Origin: RPQJ01 sp963778185
Lineage (GTDB): Bacteria; Pseudomonadota; Gammaproteobacteria; Steroidobacterales; Steroidobacteraceae
Length of the DNA: 64,000 bases
Reading direction: 5' to 3'
NCBI GenBank assembly: GCA_963778185.1
Contig: CAVZTF010000003.1
Location: 806,001-870,000, forward strand
Each line of letters opens with the position of its first letter. Position 1 is the first letter of the stretch. Below are positions 40,137-48,799 of the stretch, one piece after another. A model generated the notes under the pieces. It was not told the origin of the DNA. It was given only the letters and a program-made list of their open reading frames with translations, and did not search any database. A program made the translations under genes and the position numbers.

Positions 40137-42446
40137 GTGCCGCCCGATCGCCACACCCCTGCCCTGCCCCGCCCGGGGAGCCTCCGCGCCGCCTTTGCCG
40201 TCGCCGCGGTGCTCTGGTCCGCCTGGGCATTGGCGGCCGGCCCGCCCTATGCCGGCCGGAGCCTCGAGGAGATCCTCCACGAGCTCGGCAGCTCGGGCCT
40301 GCGCCTGATCTACAGCAGCGAGACGGTGCGCGACTCGCTGCGCGTGACGCGCGAGCCCGCAGGCACGACCCCCATCGCGGTACTGGAAGCCGTGCTCGCA
40401 GAACACGGCCTGCGGGCGAACCTCATCGGCGAGAACACGTTTGCCATCGTGCGCGCCGAGGCCCTGCCGGCGACCCTTGCCGCCACGACCCCGACGCCCA
40501 CCAGCGCGCCGCTCGAACAGATCGTCGTCGCGGCCAGCCGATATTCCCTGTCCGCCACCGTGCCCGACGTGCACACGTTCCTGACCCAGGACGAGATCGA
40601 GGGCTTGCCGCGCCTCGCCGACGACTCGCTCAAGGCGGTGCACCGCTTGCCCGGCGCCGCGAGCAACGGGCTGTCGGGGCTCGCGAACATTCGTGGCGGC
40701 GAGGAGAACGAGACCCTGGTCGTCTTCGACGGCCTGCCACTCTATGAGCCTTTCCACCTGCGCCTGCTGCTCAGCCCGGCGAGCGTCCTCGACCCGCGCG
40801 TGCTCGCGGGGCTCGACGTGCACGCCGGCGGATTCACGGCTGAATTCGGCGACCGCATGGGCGCGGTGATCGACGCGAAATCGCTCAGGCCCGAGGCGGA
40901 CCACTACTACGAGCTCGGCTTGAACCTGTTCCATGCCCACGCGCTCGCAGCGCAGCGCTTCGCCGGCGGCAAGGGCCAGTGGCTCGCCGCCATCCGCCGC
41001 AGCAACCTCGACGAGGTGGCGGACCTCGTGGAGTCCGACCTCGGCGAACCGAGCTACGTGGACGGCTTCGGCCGCGTCGACTACGAATTCTCCGCCAGCA
41101 CGCGCGGCAGCGTGCATGCGCTGCTGTCCAGCGACCGCGCCGAAGTGCGCAACTCGACGGATACCGAGTTCGCCGACGCCGAGTACCGCAATTCGTACGT
41201 CTGGGCGACGCTCGAGCATGAATTCTCGCCGCGGCTCGGTGGGAGCGCGATCCTCTCGTACACGGACGTGGCTGCGCAGCGCGCGGGCCTGGTCGACGAG
41301 CCCGGACGCCGGGTCGGCGTCGTGGACGACGAACGCCACTACGACGTGCTCGGCCTCAAGCTCGACGGACAATACGAATCGCGACGCTGGCTGCACCGCT
41401 TCGGCCTCGAGTTCCGCAGCCTCGCGGCAGACTACGACTACGCCAGTGCCGTGCGCTTCGAGCCGGGCTTCCCCTTCCCGGACAGTGGAGCTCTCGTCGT
41501 CGAACGTGCATTGGACCCGGCGCCCGCCGGCGAGCACGTCGCCGCCTATGCCACCAGTCGCGCGCTGCTCACCGAACGCCTCGCCGCGGAATTCGGCCTG
41601 CGCTGGGACGAGCAGAGCTACGGCGCCGACGCCGACAACCAGCTGGGCCCGCGGATCAACCTCACGTACCAGCTCGGGGCGGCGACACGCCTGCGGGCGA
41701 GCTGGGGCCGTTACCAGCAGTTCCAGGGCATCAACGAGTTGCAGGTCGAGGACGGCATCGATACGTTCTTCCCGGCGCAGGAGGCCGACCACGCGATCGT
41801 GAGCGTCGAGCAGGACCTCCCCGCCGCGTTCACCCTGCGCATGGAAGGCTATCGCAAGCAATACACCCGGATGAAGCCGCGCTACGAAAGCCTGTTCGAT
41901 CCGCTGTCGCTCGTTCCCGAATTGCGCTGGGACCGCGTGCGCATCGAGCCGGATTCGGCTCGCGCCGAGGGGCTGGAGGTTCTCCTGACGCGCAAGAGCG
42001 CGGATCCCTGGAACGGCTGGCTGAACTACGCCTGGTCACGGGCGCGGGACCGGGTGGACGGCGTGCACATCGCGCGCAGCTGGGACCAGAGTCACGCAGT
42101 GGGCGGCGGCCTGACCTGGGCCGACCATGGATGGCAGGCCACGCTCGCAGGCTCATGGCACACCGGATGGCCCACGACACCGGTGCACGGGCTCGAGATC
42201 GGCGCTCGCAACTCCGCCCGTTACACGGACTATGCGTCCGTGGACGCGCGCTTGAGCCGCGAGTTCACACTGCCGCGCGGTGCACTGACCGTCTTCGGCG
42301 AAGTCACGAATGCCTTCGACCGTCGCAATCCGTGCTGCACCGATTACACCTACGCGCTCGCGGGCGACGGCAGCGTCGAGGTCGACCGCGACTACCGCCA
42401 CTGGCTGCCGCTGGTGCCATCCGTGGGCGTGCTCTGGCGTTTCTAG
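40137..42446 (+). CDS. TonB-dependent receptor with N-terminal STN signalling domain
   Basis: A 769-residue outer-membrane transporter/transducer. Signal peptide to about residue 35; STN domain (SLEEILHELGSSGLRLIYSSETV onward) to about 105; plug (TFLTQDEIEGLPRLADDSLKAVHRLPGAASNGLSGLANIRGGEENETLVVFDGLPL); then a beta barrel ending in GVLWRF with the terminal aromatic. It is smaller than most siderophore receptors, and there is no siderophore gene nearby, so the ligand is unknown; a product of the divergent acyl pathway is one possibility. The start is GTG. Confidence 0.88.
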   Translation: MPPDRHTPALPRPGSLRAAFAVAAVLWSAWALAAGPPYAGRSLEEILHELGSSGLRLIYSSETVRDSLRVTREPAGTTPIAVLEAVLAEHGLRANLIGENTFAIVRAEALPATLAATTPTPTSAPLEQIVVAASRYSLSATVPDVHTFLTQDEIEGLPRLADDSLKAVHRLPGAASNGLSGLANIRGGEENETLVVFDGLPLYEPFHLRLLLSPASVLDPRVLAGLDVHAGGFTAEFGDRMGAVIDAKSLRPEADHYYELGLNLFHAHALAAQRFAGGKGQWLAAIRRSNLDEVADLVESDLGEPSYVDGFGRVDYEFSASTRGSVHALLSSDRAEVRNSTDTEFADAEYRNSYVWATLEHEFSPRLGGSAILSYTDVAAQRAGLVDEPGRRVGVVDDERHYDVLGLKLDGQYESRRWLHRFGLEFRSLAADYDYASAVRFEPGFPFPDSGALVVERALDPAPAGEHVAAYATSRALLTERLAAEFGLRWDEQSYGADADNQLGPRINLTYQLGAATRLRASWGRYQQFQGINELQVEDGIDTFFPAQEADHAIVSVEQDLPAAFTLRMEGYRKQYTRMKPRYESLFDPLSLVPELRWDRVRIEPDSARAEGLEVLLTRKSADPWNGWLNYAWSRARDRVDGVHIARSWDQSHAVGGGLTWADHGWQATLAGSWHTGWPTTPVHGLEIGARNSARYTDYASVDARLSREFTLPRGALTVFGEVTNAFDRRNPCCTDYTYALAGDGSVEVDRDYRHWLPLVPSVGVLWRF

Positions 42447-43324
42447 CCCAGGCCGTGCTCGCGGAACCACGCCAGGCACTGCTGCCAGGCGTCCTGCGCA
42501 TCCTGCGCGCGGTAGCTCGGCCGGTAGTCCGCGTGGAAGCCGTGCCCAGCCTCCGGGAACACGACGATCTTCGATTCGCCCTTCGCCGCCTGGACCGCCG
42601 CGCTCATCTTCTCGACGTCCGTGAGCGGGATCCCCTGGTCCTGGCCGCCGTAGAGGCCCAGCACTGGCGCCTTGAGCTGCGCCGCGATTTCCACGGGATA
42701 CGTCGGCTGCAGCGCCGTCGCCTCGCCGACCAGCCGCCCGTACCAGGCGACGCCGGCCCTGAGGCCCGGATTGTGCGCGGCATACAGCCACGTGATGCGC
42801 CCACCCCAGCAGAACCCGGTGACACCGACGCGCTCCACGTCGCCCGAACCGGACTGCCCGGCCCAGGCGACCGACGCGTCGAGATCCGACATGACCTGCG
42901 CGTCCGGCACCTTCGACACGACCTGCGCGAAAATCTCCCGGTAATCCGTGTACTTCGAGACGTCGCCCTGCCGCGCGTAGAGCTCAGGGGCGATGGCGAG
43001 GTAGCCGGCCTTGGCGAAGCGCCGGCACACGTCCCTGATGTGCTCGTGCACGCCGAAGATTTCCTGCACCACCAGCACGGTCGCGAACGGCCCGCCGCTC
43101 GAGGGCATGGCGCGGTAGGCCGGGATCTCGCCGTCGGCCACGGGGACTTTCACCTCCCCGGCCGTGAGTCCTTCCGTATCGGTCGTGACGACCGTGTCCG
43201 CGCGCACCGGCAGGGCCGCCGCCGCGAATCCGACGGCCAGCGAGGTGACCAGCACTTCGCGCCGGGTGAGGCTCGGCTTGCCGAGCAGGGAATCGAGTTC
43301 CGCACCGGTCCACTTGTCGTGCAT
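42443..43324 (-). CDS. Tat-exported dienelactone hydrolase family protein
   Basis: A 293-residue hydrolase. LTRREVLVTSLAVGFAAAALPVRA at residues 19-42 is a twin-arginine signal; the N-terminus before it is long. The nucleophile elbow is GFCWGG, with cysteine as in dienelactone hydrolase; the acid is in YGGQDQGIP and the histidine in EAGHGFHAD. EIFGVHEHIRDVCRRFAKAGYLAIAPEL is also typical. Substrate unknown. The ATG has AGGAGG directly upstream. It is the last of three leftward genes with thioesterase and YihG-like acyltransferase. Confidence 0.87.
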   Translation of the reverse strand: MHDKWTGAELDSLLGKPSLTRREVLVTSLAVGFAAAALPVRADTVVTTDTEGLTAGEVKVPVADGEIPAYRAMPSSGGPFATVLVVQEIFGVHEHIRDVCRRFAKAGYLAIAPELYARQGDVSKYTDYREIFAQVVSKVPDAQVMSDLDASVAWAGQSGSGDVERVGVTGFCWGGRITWLYAAHNPGLRAGVAWYGRLVGEATALQPTYPVEIAAQLKAPVLGLYGGQDQGIPLTDVEKMSAAVQAAKGESKIVVFPEAGHGFHADYRPSYRAQDAQDAWQQCLAWFREHGLG

Positions 43325-43353
43325 GGTCTCCTCCTGTGTCTCGTCGTATCGGC

Positions 43354-43842
43354 TCAGCCCGGCTCGACGCCGGGCTGGTAGGGCTCGGTCTCCGCCGCCA
43401 CGGCGGCCGCCACCTCGGGCGCCACCGTGTACTTCGTAAACTCCGGGGGCATCCGTTTCGCCTTGCCCGTCGCGAGGTCGATGCAGACGTAGTGGATGAG
43501 GGCCCGCACCAGCGTCTGCCCGTCCGCCTTGCGCCGGACCTGGAAGCGCCGGACGATGCGCAGCCGCTGGTCGTTCAGCACCGGCCAGGTCGCCACCTGG
43601 ATCTCGTCGCCCTCGTACGCCGAGCCCAGGTAGTTCACCTGCGTGCGCCACACCGCCATGCCGCGGTTCAACCGGCGGCAGAGCTCCGGCGGGATGCCGC
43701 GCTCGGTCGAGTGCGCCCAGGCGCAATCGTCCATCCACGCGATGTAGACCACGTTGTTCACGTGGCCATAGCCGTCGATCTCGGCGTGATGGGCCACGCG
43801 CTCGTGGATGAATGGCGACGGCAGGTCCCAGGACACCGTCAC
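43354..43842 (-). CDS. acyl-CoA thioesterase (hot-dog fold)
   Basis: A 162-residue thioesterase of the 4-hydroxybenzoyl-CoA thioesterase/FadM class. HHAEIDGYGHVNNVVYIAWMDDCAW contains the catalytic-site GHVNN region, then VNYLGSAYEGDEI and a second strand set ending with CIDLATGKAKRMPPEFTKY. It hydrolyses an acyl-CoA. The start is GTG 43842, overlapping the acyltransferase stop (GTGA); GTG 43836 is an alternative. Confidence 0.87.
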   Translation of the reverse strand: MTVSWDLPSPFIHERVAHHAEIDGYGHVNNVVYIAWMDDCAWAHSTERGIPPELCRRLNRGMAVWRTQVNYLGSAYEGDEIQVATWPVLNDQRLRIVRRFQVRRKADGQTLVRALIHYVCIDLATGKAKRMPPEFTKYTVAPEVAAAVAAETEPYQPGVEPG

Positions 43843-44792
43843 TCGCTCCCGAGGAGCTGCCCGAGCAGCGCGTCCTTGTCGGCCCAGATGCCGCCCAGCC
43901 AGCCCTGGAAGCGCTCGCGGAACGCCGGGTCGTTCATGTAGTCGCCGGAGGACATCCACTCGTCGATCGGCCGGCGGCGGACGTCCACGATCACGGTGCC
44001 AACGCGACCGCAGCACAGGTCCCACAGGGTCGGCGTGCCGGTGGTGTAGGCGATCGTGACGTCGAGCATGGATTGCAGCATGCCGCCCATCGCGGAGAGC
44101 ACGAACGACACCCCGCCTGCCCGCGGCTGCAGCAGGTGCCGGTACGGCGACTTCATCGTCGCGTGCTTCTGCGGCGTGTAGCGCGTGCCCTCGACGAAAT
44201 TCATCACCGAGGTGGGGATCAGCCGGAATTTCTCGCAGGCCAGGCGCGTCACCGCGAGGTCCTTGCCGCGGTGCTCGGGGTGCTTCTCGAGGTAGGCCGA
44301 GGTGTGGCGGCGCATGAACGGGAAATCGAGCGCCCACCACGCGATGCCGAGGAACGGCACCCAGATCAGCTGCTGCTTCAGGAAGAACTTGAGGAACGGG
44401 ATGCGCCGGTTGAAGACCGCCTGCAGCACCAGGATGTCGACCCAGGAGAGGTGGTTCGAGACGACGAGGTACCAGTCGCGGTCCGAGAGTCCCTCGAGCC
44501 CGCGGGTGTCGAGCGGCATCGCGCCCATCAGGCGGAAGATCGCGTTGTTGGTGCCGATCCAGCCCTCCGCGATTGCGGTCATCGCGCGGCTGGTCCACCG
44601 GCGCCAGGCCGGGACCGGCACCAGCAGCTTGAGCAGGGCCACGACGAACAGCACGCTGCACCACGCGACGACGTTCAACGCCATCAGCGTGATGGTGACC
44701 ACTCCCTTCGCCGTCGAACCGCTGCGCTGCTGCACCGGGTAAGATCCGTAGTCCGGGACCACGATTATGCCCCGGGGAATCGAGCGAGACAC
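43839..44792 (-). CDS. YihG-like 1-acylglycerol-3-phosphate acyltransferase
   Basis: Up to 317 residues; an inner-membrane LPLAT enzyme adding an acyl chain to lysophosphatidic acid. The HX4D motif is in SNHLSWVDILVL, the glycerol-3-phosphate-binding motif in FVEGTRYTPQKH, and LKQQLIWVPFLGIAWWALDFPFMRR closely follows E. coli YihG. The C-terminus (DPAFRERFQGWLGGIWADKDALL) also matches. The homologous part starts around residue 30, so a start later than ATG 44792 is likely; the present choice nearly abuts the divergent yceH. Confidence 0.88.
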   Translation of the reverse strand: MSRSIPRGIIVVPDYGSYPVQQRSGSTAKGVVTITLMALNVVAWCSVLFVVALLKLLVPVPAWRRWTSRAMTAIAEGWIGTNNAIFRLMGAMPLDTRGLEGLSDRDWYLVVSNHLSWVDILVLQAVFNRRIPFLKFFLKQQLIWVPFLGIAWWALDFPFMRRHTSAYLEKHPEHRGKDLAVTRLACEKFRLIPTSVMNFVEGTRYTPQKHATMKSPYRHLLQPRAGGVSFVLSAMGGMLQSMLDVTIAYTTGTPTLWDLCCGRVGTVIVDVRRRPIDEWMSSGDYMNDPAFRERFQGWLGGIWADKDALLGQLLGSE

Positions 44793-44809
44793 AGCCTACG
44801 GAGCCCGCG

Positions 44810-45532
44810 ATGTCCATCGAACTGACCGCCCAGGAAGCACGGGTCATCGGCTGCCTGATCGAAAAGCAGATCGCGACCCCGGACCAGTACCCGCTGTCGC
44901 TCAATGCGCTCACCAACGCCTGCAACCAGAAGAGCAACCGTCATCCGGTGATGGCGCTCGAGGAGCGCGACGTGCAGGCCGTGGTGGACGGACTCATGCG
45001 CCGGCAGCTGGTGCTCGAGAAGTCGGGTTTCGGCAGCCGCGTGCCGAAGTACCAGCACCTGTTCTGCAACACCCAGTTCGGCTCGCTCAAGTTCTCGCCG
45101 CAGGGCACCGCCATCGTGTGCGAACTGTTGTTGCGCGGACCGCAGACGCCGGGCGAACTGCGCACGCACGCCGCCCGCCTCGCCCCGCTGCACGACGTGA
45201 GCGAGGTCGAGACCGAGCTCGAGGAACTCGCCACCCGCCCCGACGGCCCGTTCGTCGCGCGCCTTTCGCGGGAGCCCGGGCGGAGGGAATCGCGCTACAT
45301 GCACCTGTTCAGCGGCGAGGCGCCGCCGATCACCGATGAGCCACCGCCGCCGACGGGCCGCACCGGCACTTCGTCCGGGCCCTCCCCGGCCGACTGCGAG
45401 GTGCGAATCGCGGCGCTCGAGGACGCCGTCGCGGATCTTCGTCGGGACCTCGAGGCGCTCAGGAAATCTTCGGGCGTTGAGCCTCCGGACGTTTCCGCGG
45501 CAACGTCCCCGCCTTTCGCGCCCCCGCCATGA
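44810..45532 (+). CDS. yceH: YceH family (DUF480) protein
   Basis: A 240-residue protein of DUF480, with two winged-helix-like domains. ARVIGCLIEKQIATPDQYPLSLNALTNACNQKSNR opens the family domain, followed by RHPVMALEER and LLLRGPQTPGELRTHAARLAPL. The C-terminal 70 residues are a proline-rich linker and a coiled coil. Function is unknown beyond a predicted DNA-binding fold. The last 74 bases overlap the convergent HNH gene, and this tail contains a copy of the TTTCCGCGG palindrome. Confidence 0.88.
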   Translation: MSIELTAQEARVIGCLIEKQIATPDQYPLSLNALTNACNQKSNRHPVMALEERDVQAVVDGLMRRQLVLEKSGFGSRVPKYQHLFCNTQFGSLKFSPQGTAIVCELLLRGPQTPGELRTHAARLAPLHDVSEVETELEELATRPDGPFVARLSREPGRRESRYMHLFSGEAPPITDEPPPPTGRTGTSSGPSPADCEVRIAALEDAVADLRRDLEALRKSSGVEPPDVSAATSPPFAPPP

Positions 45533-46862
45533 GCAGGTCGATCGCGATCCCGTAGTCCAACTGCTCGCCACGCCAGCGGGTCGCCGCCGTCCGCGCGTCG
45601 ATCTTGAGCCCCTGTGCCTCATGCGCGGCGACGAGTTCTGTCCACTGCGCAAACGGCCGCGTACGCCCCGGCACGCAGGCCTCGAGCACCTCGCCGCTGC
45701 GCCGGATGAAACGCCACGCGCCATCGTCCAGCCGCTCGATCAACACGCCGCCCTCGTGGACCGCCCGGTGATGCGCACGGCACAGCGACACGAGATTCGA
45801 CAGCTTCGTCTCGCCGCCCTCGGCCCAGTGGTGGATGTGGTGGCCATCGACGTAGCGCTGGTGCGTGCAACCGGGGAACACGCAGCCCTGGTCACGTGAA
45901 CTGAGCGCCCGCCGTAGTGCCGGGGGGATGCTGCGCGTCTTGCGGCCGACGTCGAGCGGCTCGCCCTGCGCGTCCTCGACGATTCTCACTACGCTCGCAT
46001 CACAGGACAGGCGCCGCGCCGACTCGATGGGCAGGGCGGGGCCGTCCTCGTGCTCGCATCGGCCCGCGCGGCGGGCCTGGAGCGCCTCCGCATCGACGTG
46101 CACGACGATGTGATGGCGCTCGCCGCCGTTCAACGCCTCGGCGCCGTGCTTCAGGAAGCTCTCGGCCAGCACACCGAGCGCGTCGGCGCGGCGCGAGGAC
46201 AATGTCGGTCGGTCATCCCGAAACGTTGATCCGGACGTTTCCGCGGAAACGTCCTGCGCGACGTCCGGCAGCGGGATGTCATCAATCGCCGCATCGAGCG
46301 CCTTCAGGACCAGCGCGCCGGTCTCGGCAGGCAGCCGCGTCTTGATCACCAGCGAGCCATCGTCGTCGTAGAAGTAACTCAGCCGCCGACCCGCCTGCTG
46401 GCGCTCTTCACGTGAAAGCTCCTCGACCTCCTGCACTCGCCGGAACTGTCGCACCAGCTTCTCGACGTGATGTGCCGTGCCGTGCTGCGCCACCATCAGC
46501 AACACTTCCTCGGTGTCCGGACAAGCGACGCGCGTAAGCGCCCGGACCTTGGCGTAGCTCAGCTCGCCGCGCGCCATGGCCGCACCGATCAACGGCAGCC
46601 CATCGAGCGCATGCGCCACGCGCAGCTTCTCGCGGGCCGCACCGAGATCGATCCCGCATTGCCAGTTGAGCCAGTGGGCGCAGGAATGGGTGAAGCCGTC
46701 CGACCAGCCCTTGCGACGGTCGAACTCGGCGATCAGCGCCAACCAACGGCGGTTGGCGGCATTGAGGTGGCCCGCCAGCTCGGTGATGCGCGCCGTGAGC
46801 TCGGGCGTGGAGAGGGCGGAGAGGGCGGAGAGGGATTCGGGGGCCGAAGGTGCGTCGTCCAT
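45459..46862 (-). CDS. DUF222/HNH endonuclease family protein
   Basis: A 467-residue protein. The DUF222 domain (LTARITELAGHLNAANRRWLALIAEFDRRKGW onward, to about 260) is followed by an HNH nuclease: CVFPGCTHQRYVDGHHIHHWAEGGETKLSNLVSLCRAHHRAVHEGGV, with zinc cysteines and HH-N-H. The function of these multi-copy proteins is not well known; some sit in mobile regions. The start region contains a 9-base tandem repeat (46810-46840) that codes ALSALS. Two palindromes lie in-frame, in the linker near 46240 and the C-terminal tail. Its promoter lies in AT-rich DNA at 46918-46946. Confidence 0.88.
   Translation of the reverse strand: MDDAPSAPESLSALSALSTPELTARITELAGHLNAANRRWLALIAEFDRRKGWSDGFTHSCAHWLNWQCGIDLGAAREKLRVAHALDGLPLIGAAMARGELSYAKVRALTRVACPDTEEVLLMVAQHGTAHHVEKLVRQFRRVQEVEELSREERQQAGRRLSYFYDDDGSLVIKTRLPAETGALVLKALDAAIDDIPLPDVAQDVSAETSGSTFRDDRPTLSSRRADALGVLAESFLKHGAEALNGGERHHIVVHVDAEALQARRAGRCEHEDGPALPIESARRLSCDASVVRIVEDAQGEPLDVGRKTRSIPPALRRALSSRDQGCVFPGCTHQRYVDGHHIHHWAEGGETKLSNLVSLCRAHHRAVHEGGVLIERLDDGAWRFIRRSGEVLEACVPGRTRPFAQWTELVAAHEAQGLKIDARTAATRWRGEQLDYGIAIDLLMAGARKAGTLPRKRPEAQRPKIS
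45487..45508. repeat. TTTCCGCGG palindrome, copy 1
   Basis: A 22-base near-palindrome with one mismatch relative to copy 2, lying in the overlap of the YceH and HNH 3' ends, in frame in both. Confidence 0.65.
46233..46254. repeat. TTTCCGCGG palindrome, copy 2 (perfect)
   Basis: A perfect 22-base palindrome: GGACG arms around TTTCCGCGGAAA. It is within the HNH coding region and translates as DVSAETS, in a variable linker between domains. Confidence 0.7.
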
Positions 46863-46917
46863 GAGGCGCTCCGGAGGGTCGAAATCGTCGTTTACGGGGG
46901 TTTTAGAGTAGCCTGAT

Positions 46918-46946
46918 TATTTATACAGTAGTCTACACAGAATCAA
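46918..46946 (-). promoter_or_regulatory. sigma-70-type promoter for HNH gene
   Basis: On the minus strand TTGATT (46946-46941) and TAAATA (46923-46918) are 17 bases apart, about 55 bases before the HNH start. The DNA from 46900 to 46980 is much more AT-rich than its surroundings. Confidence 0.55.
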
Positions 46947-46980
46947 TTAAAAGTCAACAAGTTATGCGAGAAAATCCACA

Positions 46981-47458
46981 TCATCCCCGTCGCGCCGCCT
47001 CGATGGTGGCGACGTCGATCTTCCCCATCGGCATCATCGCCTCGAAGGCCCGCTTGGCCTCGGCTCCACCCGCCGCGAGTGCGTCGGTCAGCACGCGCGG
47101 GGTGACCTGCCAGGAGATGCCCCAGCGGTCCTTGCACCAGCCGCACGCGCTTTCGGTGCCGCCATTGCCGACGATCGCGTTCCAGTAGCGATCCGTCTCT
47201 TCCTGGTCGTCCGTCGCGACCTGGAAGGAGAAGGCCTCGTTGTGGGTGAACGTCGGCCCGCCGTTGAGACCGAGACAGGGTATTCCCAGCACGGTGAACT
47301 CCACCGTCAGGACGTCGCCCTCCTTGCCGCCCGGATAGTCGCTGGGCGCCTTGTGGACAGCGCGTCACCTTGCTGTCCGGAAAGGTGGCGGCGTAGAAGC
47401 GCGCGGCCTCGAGCGCATCGTCGTCGTACCAGAGACAGATCGTGTTCTTTGGCGTCAT
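46981..47458 (-). pseudogene. VOC family (PhnB-like) protein with one frameshift
   Basis: A glyoxalase-fold protein of about 159 residues when one base is removed near 47358-47366. The N-part (MTPKNTICLWYDDDALEAARFYAATFPDSKVT) continues in another frame as AVHKAPSDYPGGKEGDVLTVEFTVLGIPCLGLNGGP and runs to KIDVATIEAARRG. The length, 478 bases, is one over a multiple of three. Family members are often stress or resistance related, but the role here is unknown. It follows the cupin gene in the small AT-richer island. Confidence 0.85.
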
Positions 47459-47535
47459 TTGAGTGTCCTCCTCGGCTTCAGTCCCTGACGGATAGTCGAA
47501 CGAGGCCCGGCCAGATCGACAGTGGGTCGCCGGTA

Positions 47536-47958
47536 TCAGGCCCCAGCGTGACCCGGGGGATGGGCCAGGAACCATTCGACGATGCCCGGCATGTGCTGCT
47601 CGAAGTCGCCCGGGTAGGAAAAGTTCAGCAGGCCCGCACGCGCGGAACTGCGGTTCTCGAAGTCATGCGTGGTGCCACCGGGCACGAGCACGAACGAACC
47701 CTTCGGAGCGTCCACCCATTTGTCCCCAACCAGCACCGACATGGTGCCCTCGAGGATGTAGAAGACATCATCCTCGTCGTGCGAATGAGGACCCGGACCT
47801 GCAGTATTCGGCTCCAGCCACCATTCCGAGATCGAGTAGCCAGCCTGGGTCTCGGGACCGTCGGCCTTGAACACGGCACGGATGCGGCCCATGTCGTACG
47901 AACGGCCCTCGCCTGGCAAGAGTACGACGGGCGTTCTTGGCGATCGGTTGGTAGGCAT
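47536..47958 (-). CDS. cupin domain protein
   Basis: A 140-residue single-cupin protein. Metal-site motif 1 is PGPHSHDEDDVFYILEGTMSVLVGD (two histidines and a glutamate), and motif 2 is PKGSFVLVPGGTTHDFEN with the third histidine. The function of such small cupins is varied and not clear here. Its start follows directly after the attC-like site (GTTAGGC at 47980-47974), with GAGAGGAA as ribosome site, exactly where a cassette gene would begin. Confidence 0.87.
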   Translation of the reverse strand: MPTNRSPRTPVVLLPGEGRSYDMGRIRAVFKADGPETQAGYSISEWWLEPNTAGPGPHSHDEDDVFYILEGTMSVLVGDKWVDAPKGSFVLVPGGTTHDFENRSSARAGLLNFSYPGDFEQHMPGIVEWFLAHPPGHAGA

Positions 47959-47973
47959 GAGAATTCCTCTCGT

Positions 47974-48059
47974 GCCTAACGCCCGAGGTCAGCGGCTGCT
48001 CGCCGACCCAGTGGAACGTGCACCTTATCGTTCACAGCCGATGCAACGAGTCGTTAGCT
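47974..48059 (-). other. integron attC-like recombination site
   Basis: An 86-base stretch bounded on the minus strand by AGCTAAC (48059-48053) and GTTAGGC (47980-47974). GTTAGGC fits the conserved GTTRRRY core site exactly; the other end fits in 6 of 7 positions. Inner arms (near 48053-48037 and 47996-47981) pair imperfectly, as in attC hairpins. The stop codon TAA of the GNAT gene lies inside the first core, a usual cassette arrangement. No integrase is in the window. Confidence 0.6.
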
Positions 48060-48644
48060 TGCAGCAGCATAAAGATAGAAATCCCGCGGGATACCGCGAG
48101 CCACGCGATGACCTGAAAGCACCCCCATTCTTGCAAAGCCAGTGCGTTCCAGAACTGCAATCGAAGGCCCGTTCGTTGTCATCACGATTGCCTCGACACG
48201 ACCAATGGAGCTGGAGCCGCGGGCCCATGCTACCGCAGCTCGGACCGCGGCAGTCATCAGGCCACGGCCCCAGTAGGCGGGTGCAAGGTCATAGGCAAGC
48301 TCTGCAGTGCCCAGCTCACGGGACCAACGCGTGTATCCACAAGAGCCTATGAGCGTGCCGTCATCACTGCGAGCAATAGCCCAGCGTAGTGACTTCTGCT
48401 CAGCGTAGTCGGCGATTATTTTCTCGACCACGCCAGCGATCAAATCAGACGTAATCGGGGGCCAGCTGGTGTGTTCAGTTACACATGGATCCATCAGGTA
48501 GGAACACCAGGCAGCGGCATCGTCAGGCCGGAACGGCCGAAGAACGTGCTCTCCGATTGTGATCGTCGGAGGAATGAACGATGACCTCGACACTGTAAGC
48601 TGACGACTATTAGGCCGCACGATATAGCCGCTGATCTGCGGCAA
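48054..48644 (-). CDS. GNAT family N-acetyltransferase (cassette-like)
   Basis: Up to 196 residues; a RimJ/RimL-type acetyltransferase. The domain runs from HVLRPFRPDDAAAWCSYL to VLERTGFARMGVLSGH; the acetyl-CoA-binding part is DLAPAYWGRGLMTAAVRAAVAWA. The start is unclear: TTG 48644 is used here, but GTG 48620 or 48593 could be right. Codon use is less GC-biased than the neighbours'. The stop is inside the attC-like site, which suggests capture as an integron cassette. Substrate unknown. Confidence 0.82.
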   Translation of the reverse strand: MPQISGYIVRPNSRQLTVSRSSFIPPTITIGEHVLRPFRPDDAAAWCSYLMDPCVTEHTSWPPITSDLIAGVVEKIIADYAEQKSLRWAIARSDDGTLIGSCGYTRWSRELGTAELAYDLAPAYWGRGLMTAAVRAAVAWARGSSSIGRVEAIVMTTNGPSIAVLERTGFARMGVLSGHRVARGIPRDFYLYAAAS

Positions 48645-48753
48645 TAGTTCCCGGGATCAATGCGCACTTGTGCGTCATATGCGGAAAGTCTCCCCGGTAA
48701 CTTCTTGATCGGACTACATTACCGACGCAATCGGTCGTCAATGCTGAACCCAA

Positions 48754-48771
48754 GCGTCTCCGCGGAAACGC
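48754..48771. repeat. TTTCCGCGG palindrome, copy 3 (variant)
   Basis: An 18-base variant (GCGTCTCCGCGGAAACGC) in the intergenic DNA between the GNAT and hydroxyacid dehydrogenase genes. Confidence 0.5.
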
Positions 48772-48799
48772 CACCTCGTGCCGCGCGCTCCAGATCCCG

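Noticed and set aside
46810..46840. 9-base tandem repeat at the HNH gene start as a phase-variation tract
   Set aside because: Only about three units of 9 bases, so slippage would stay in frame; low-complexity Ser/Ala/Leu coding is enough to explain it.
48600..48660. A second attC-like site upstream of the GNAT gene (TATTAGGCC near 48608)
   Set aside because: No GTTRRRY core in the right orientation and no matching partner core.
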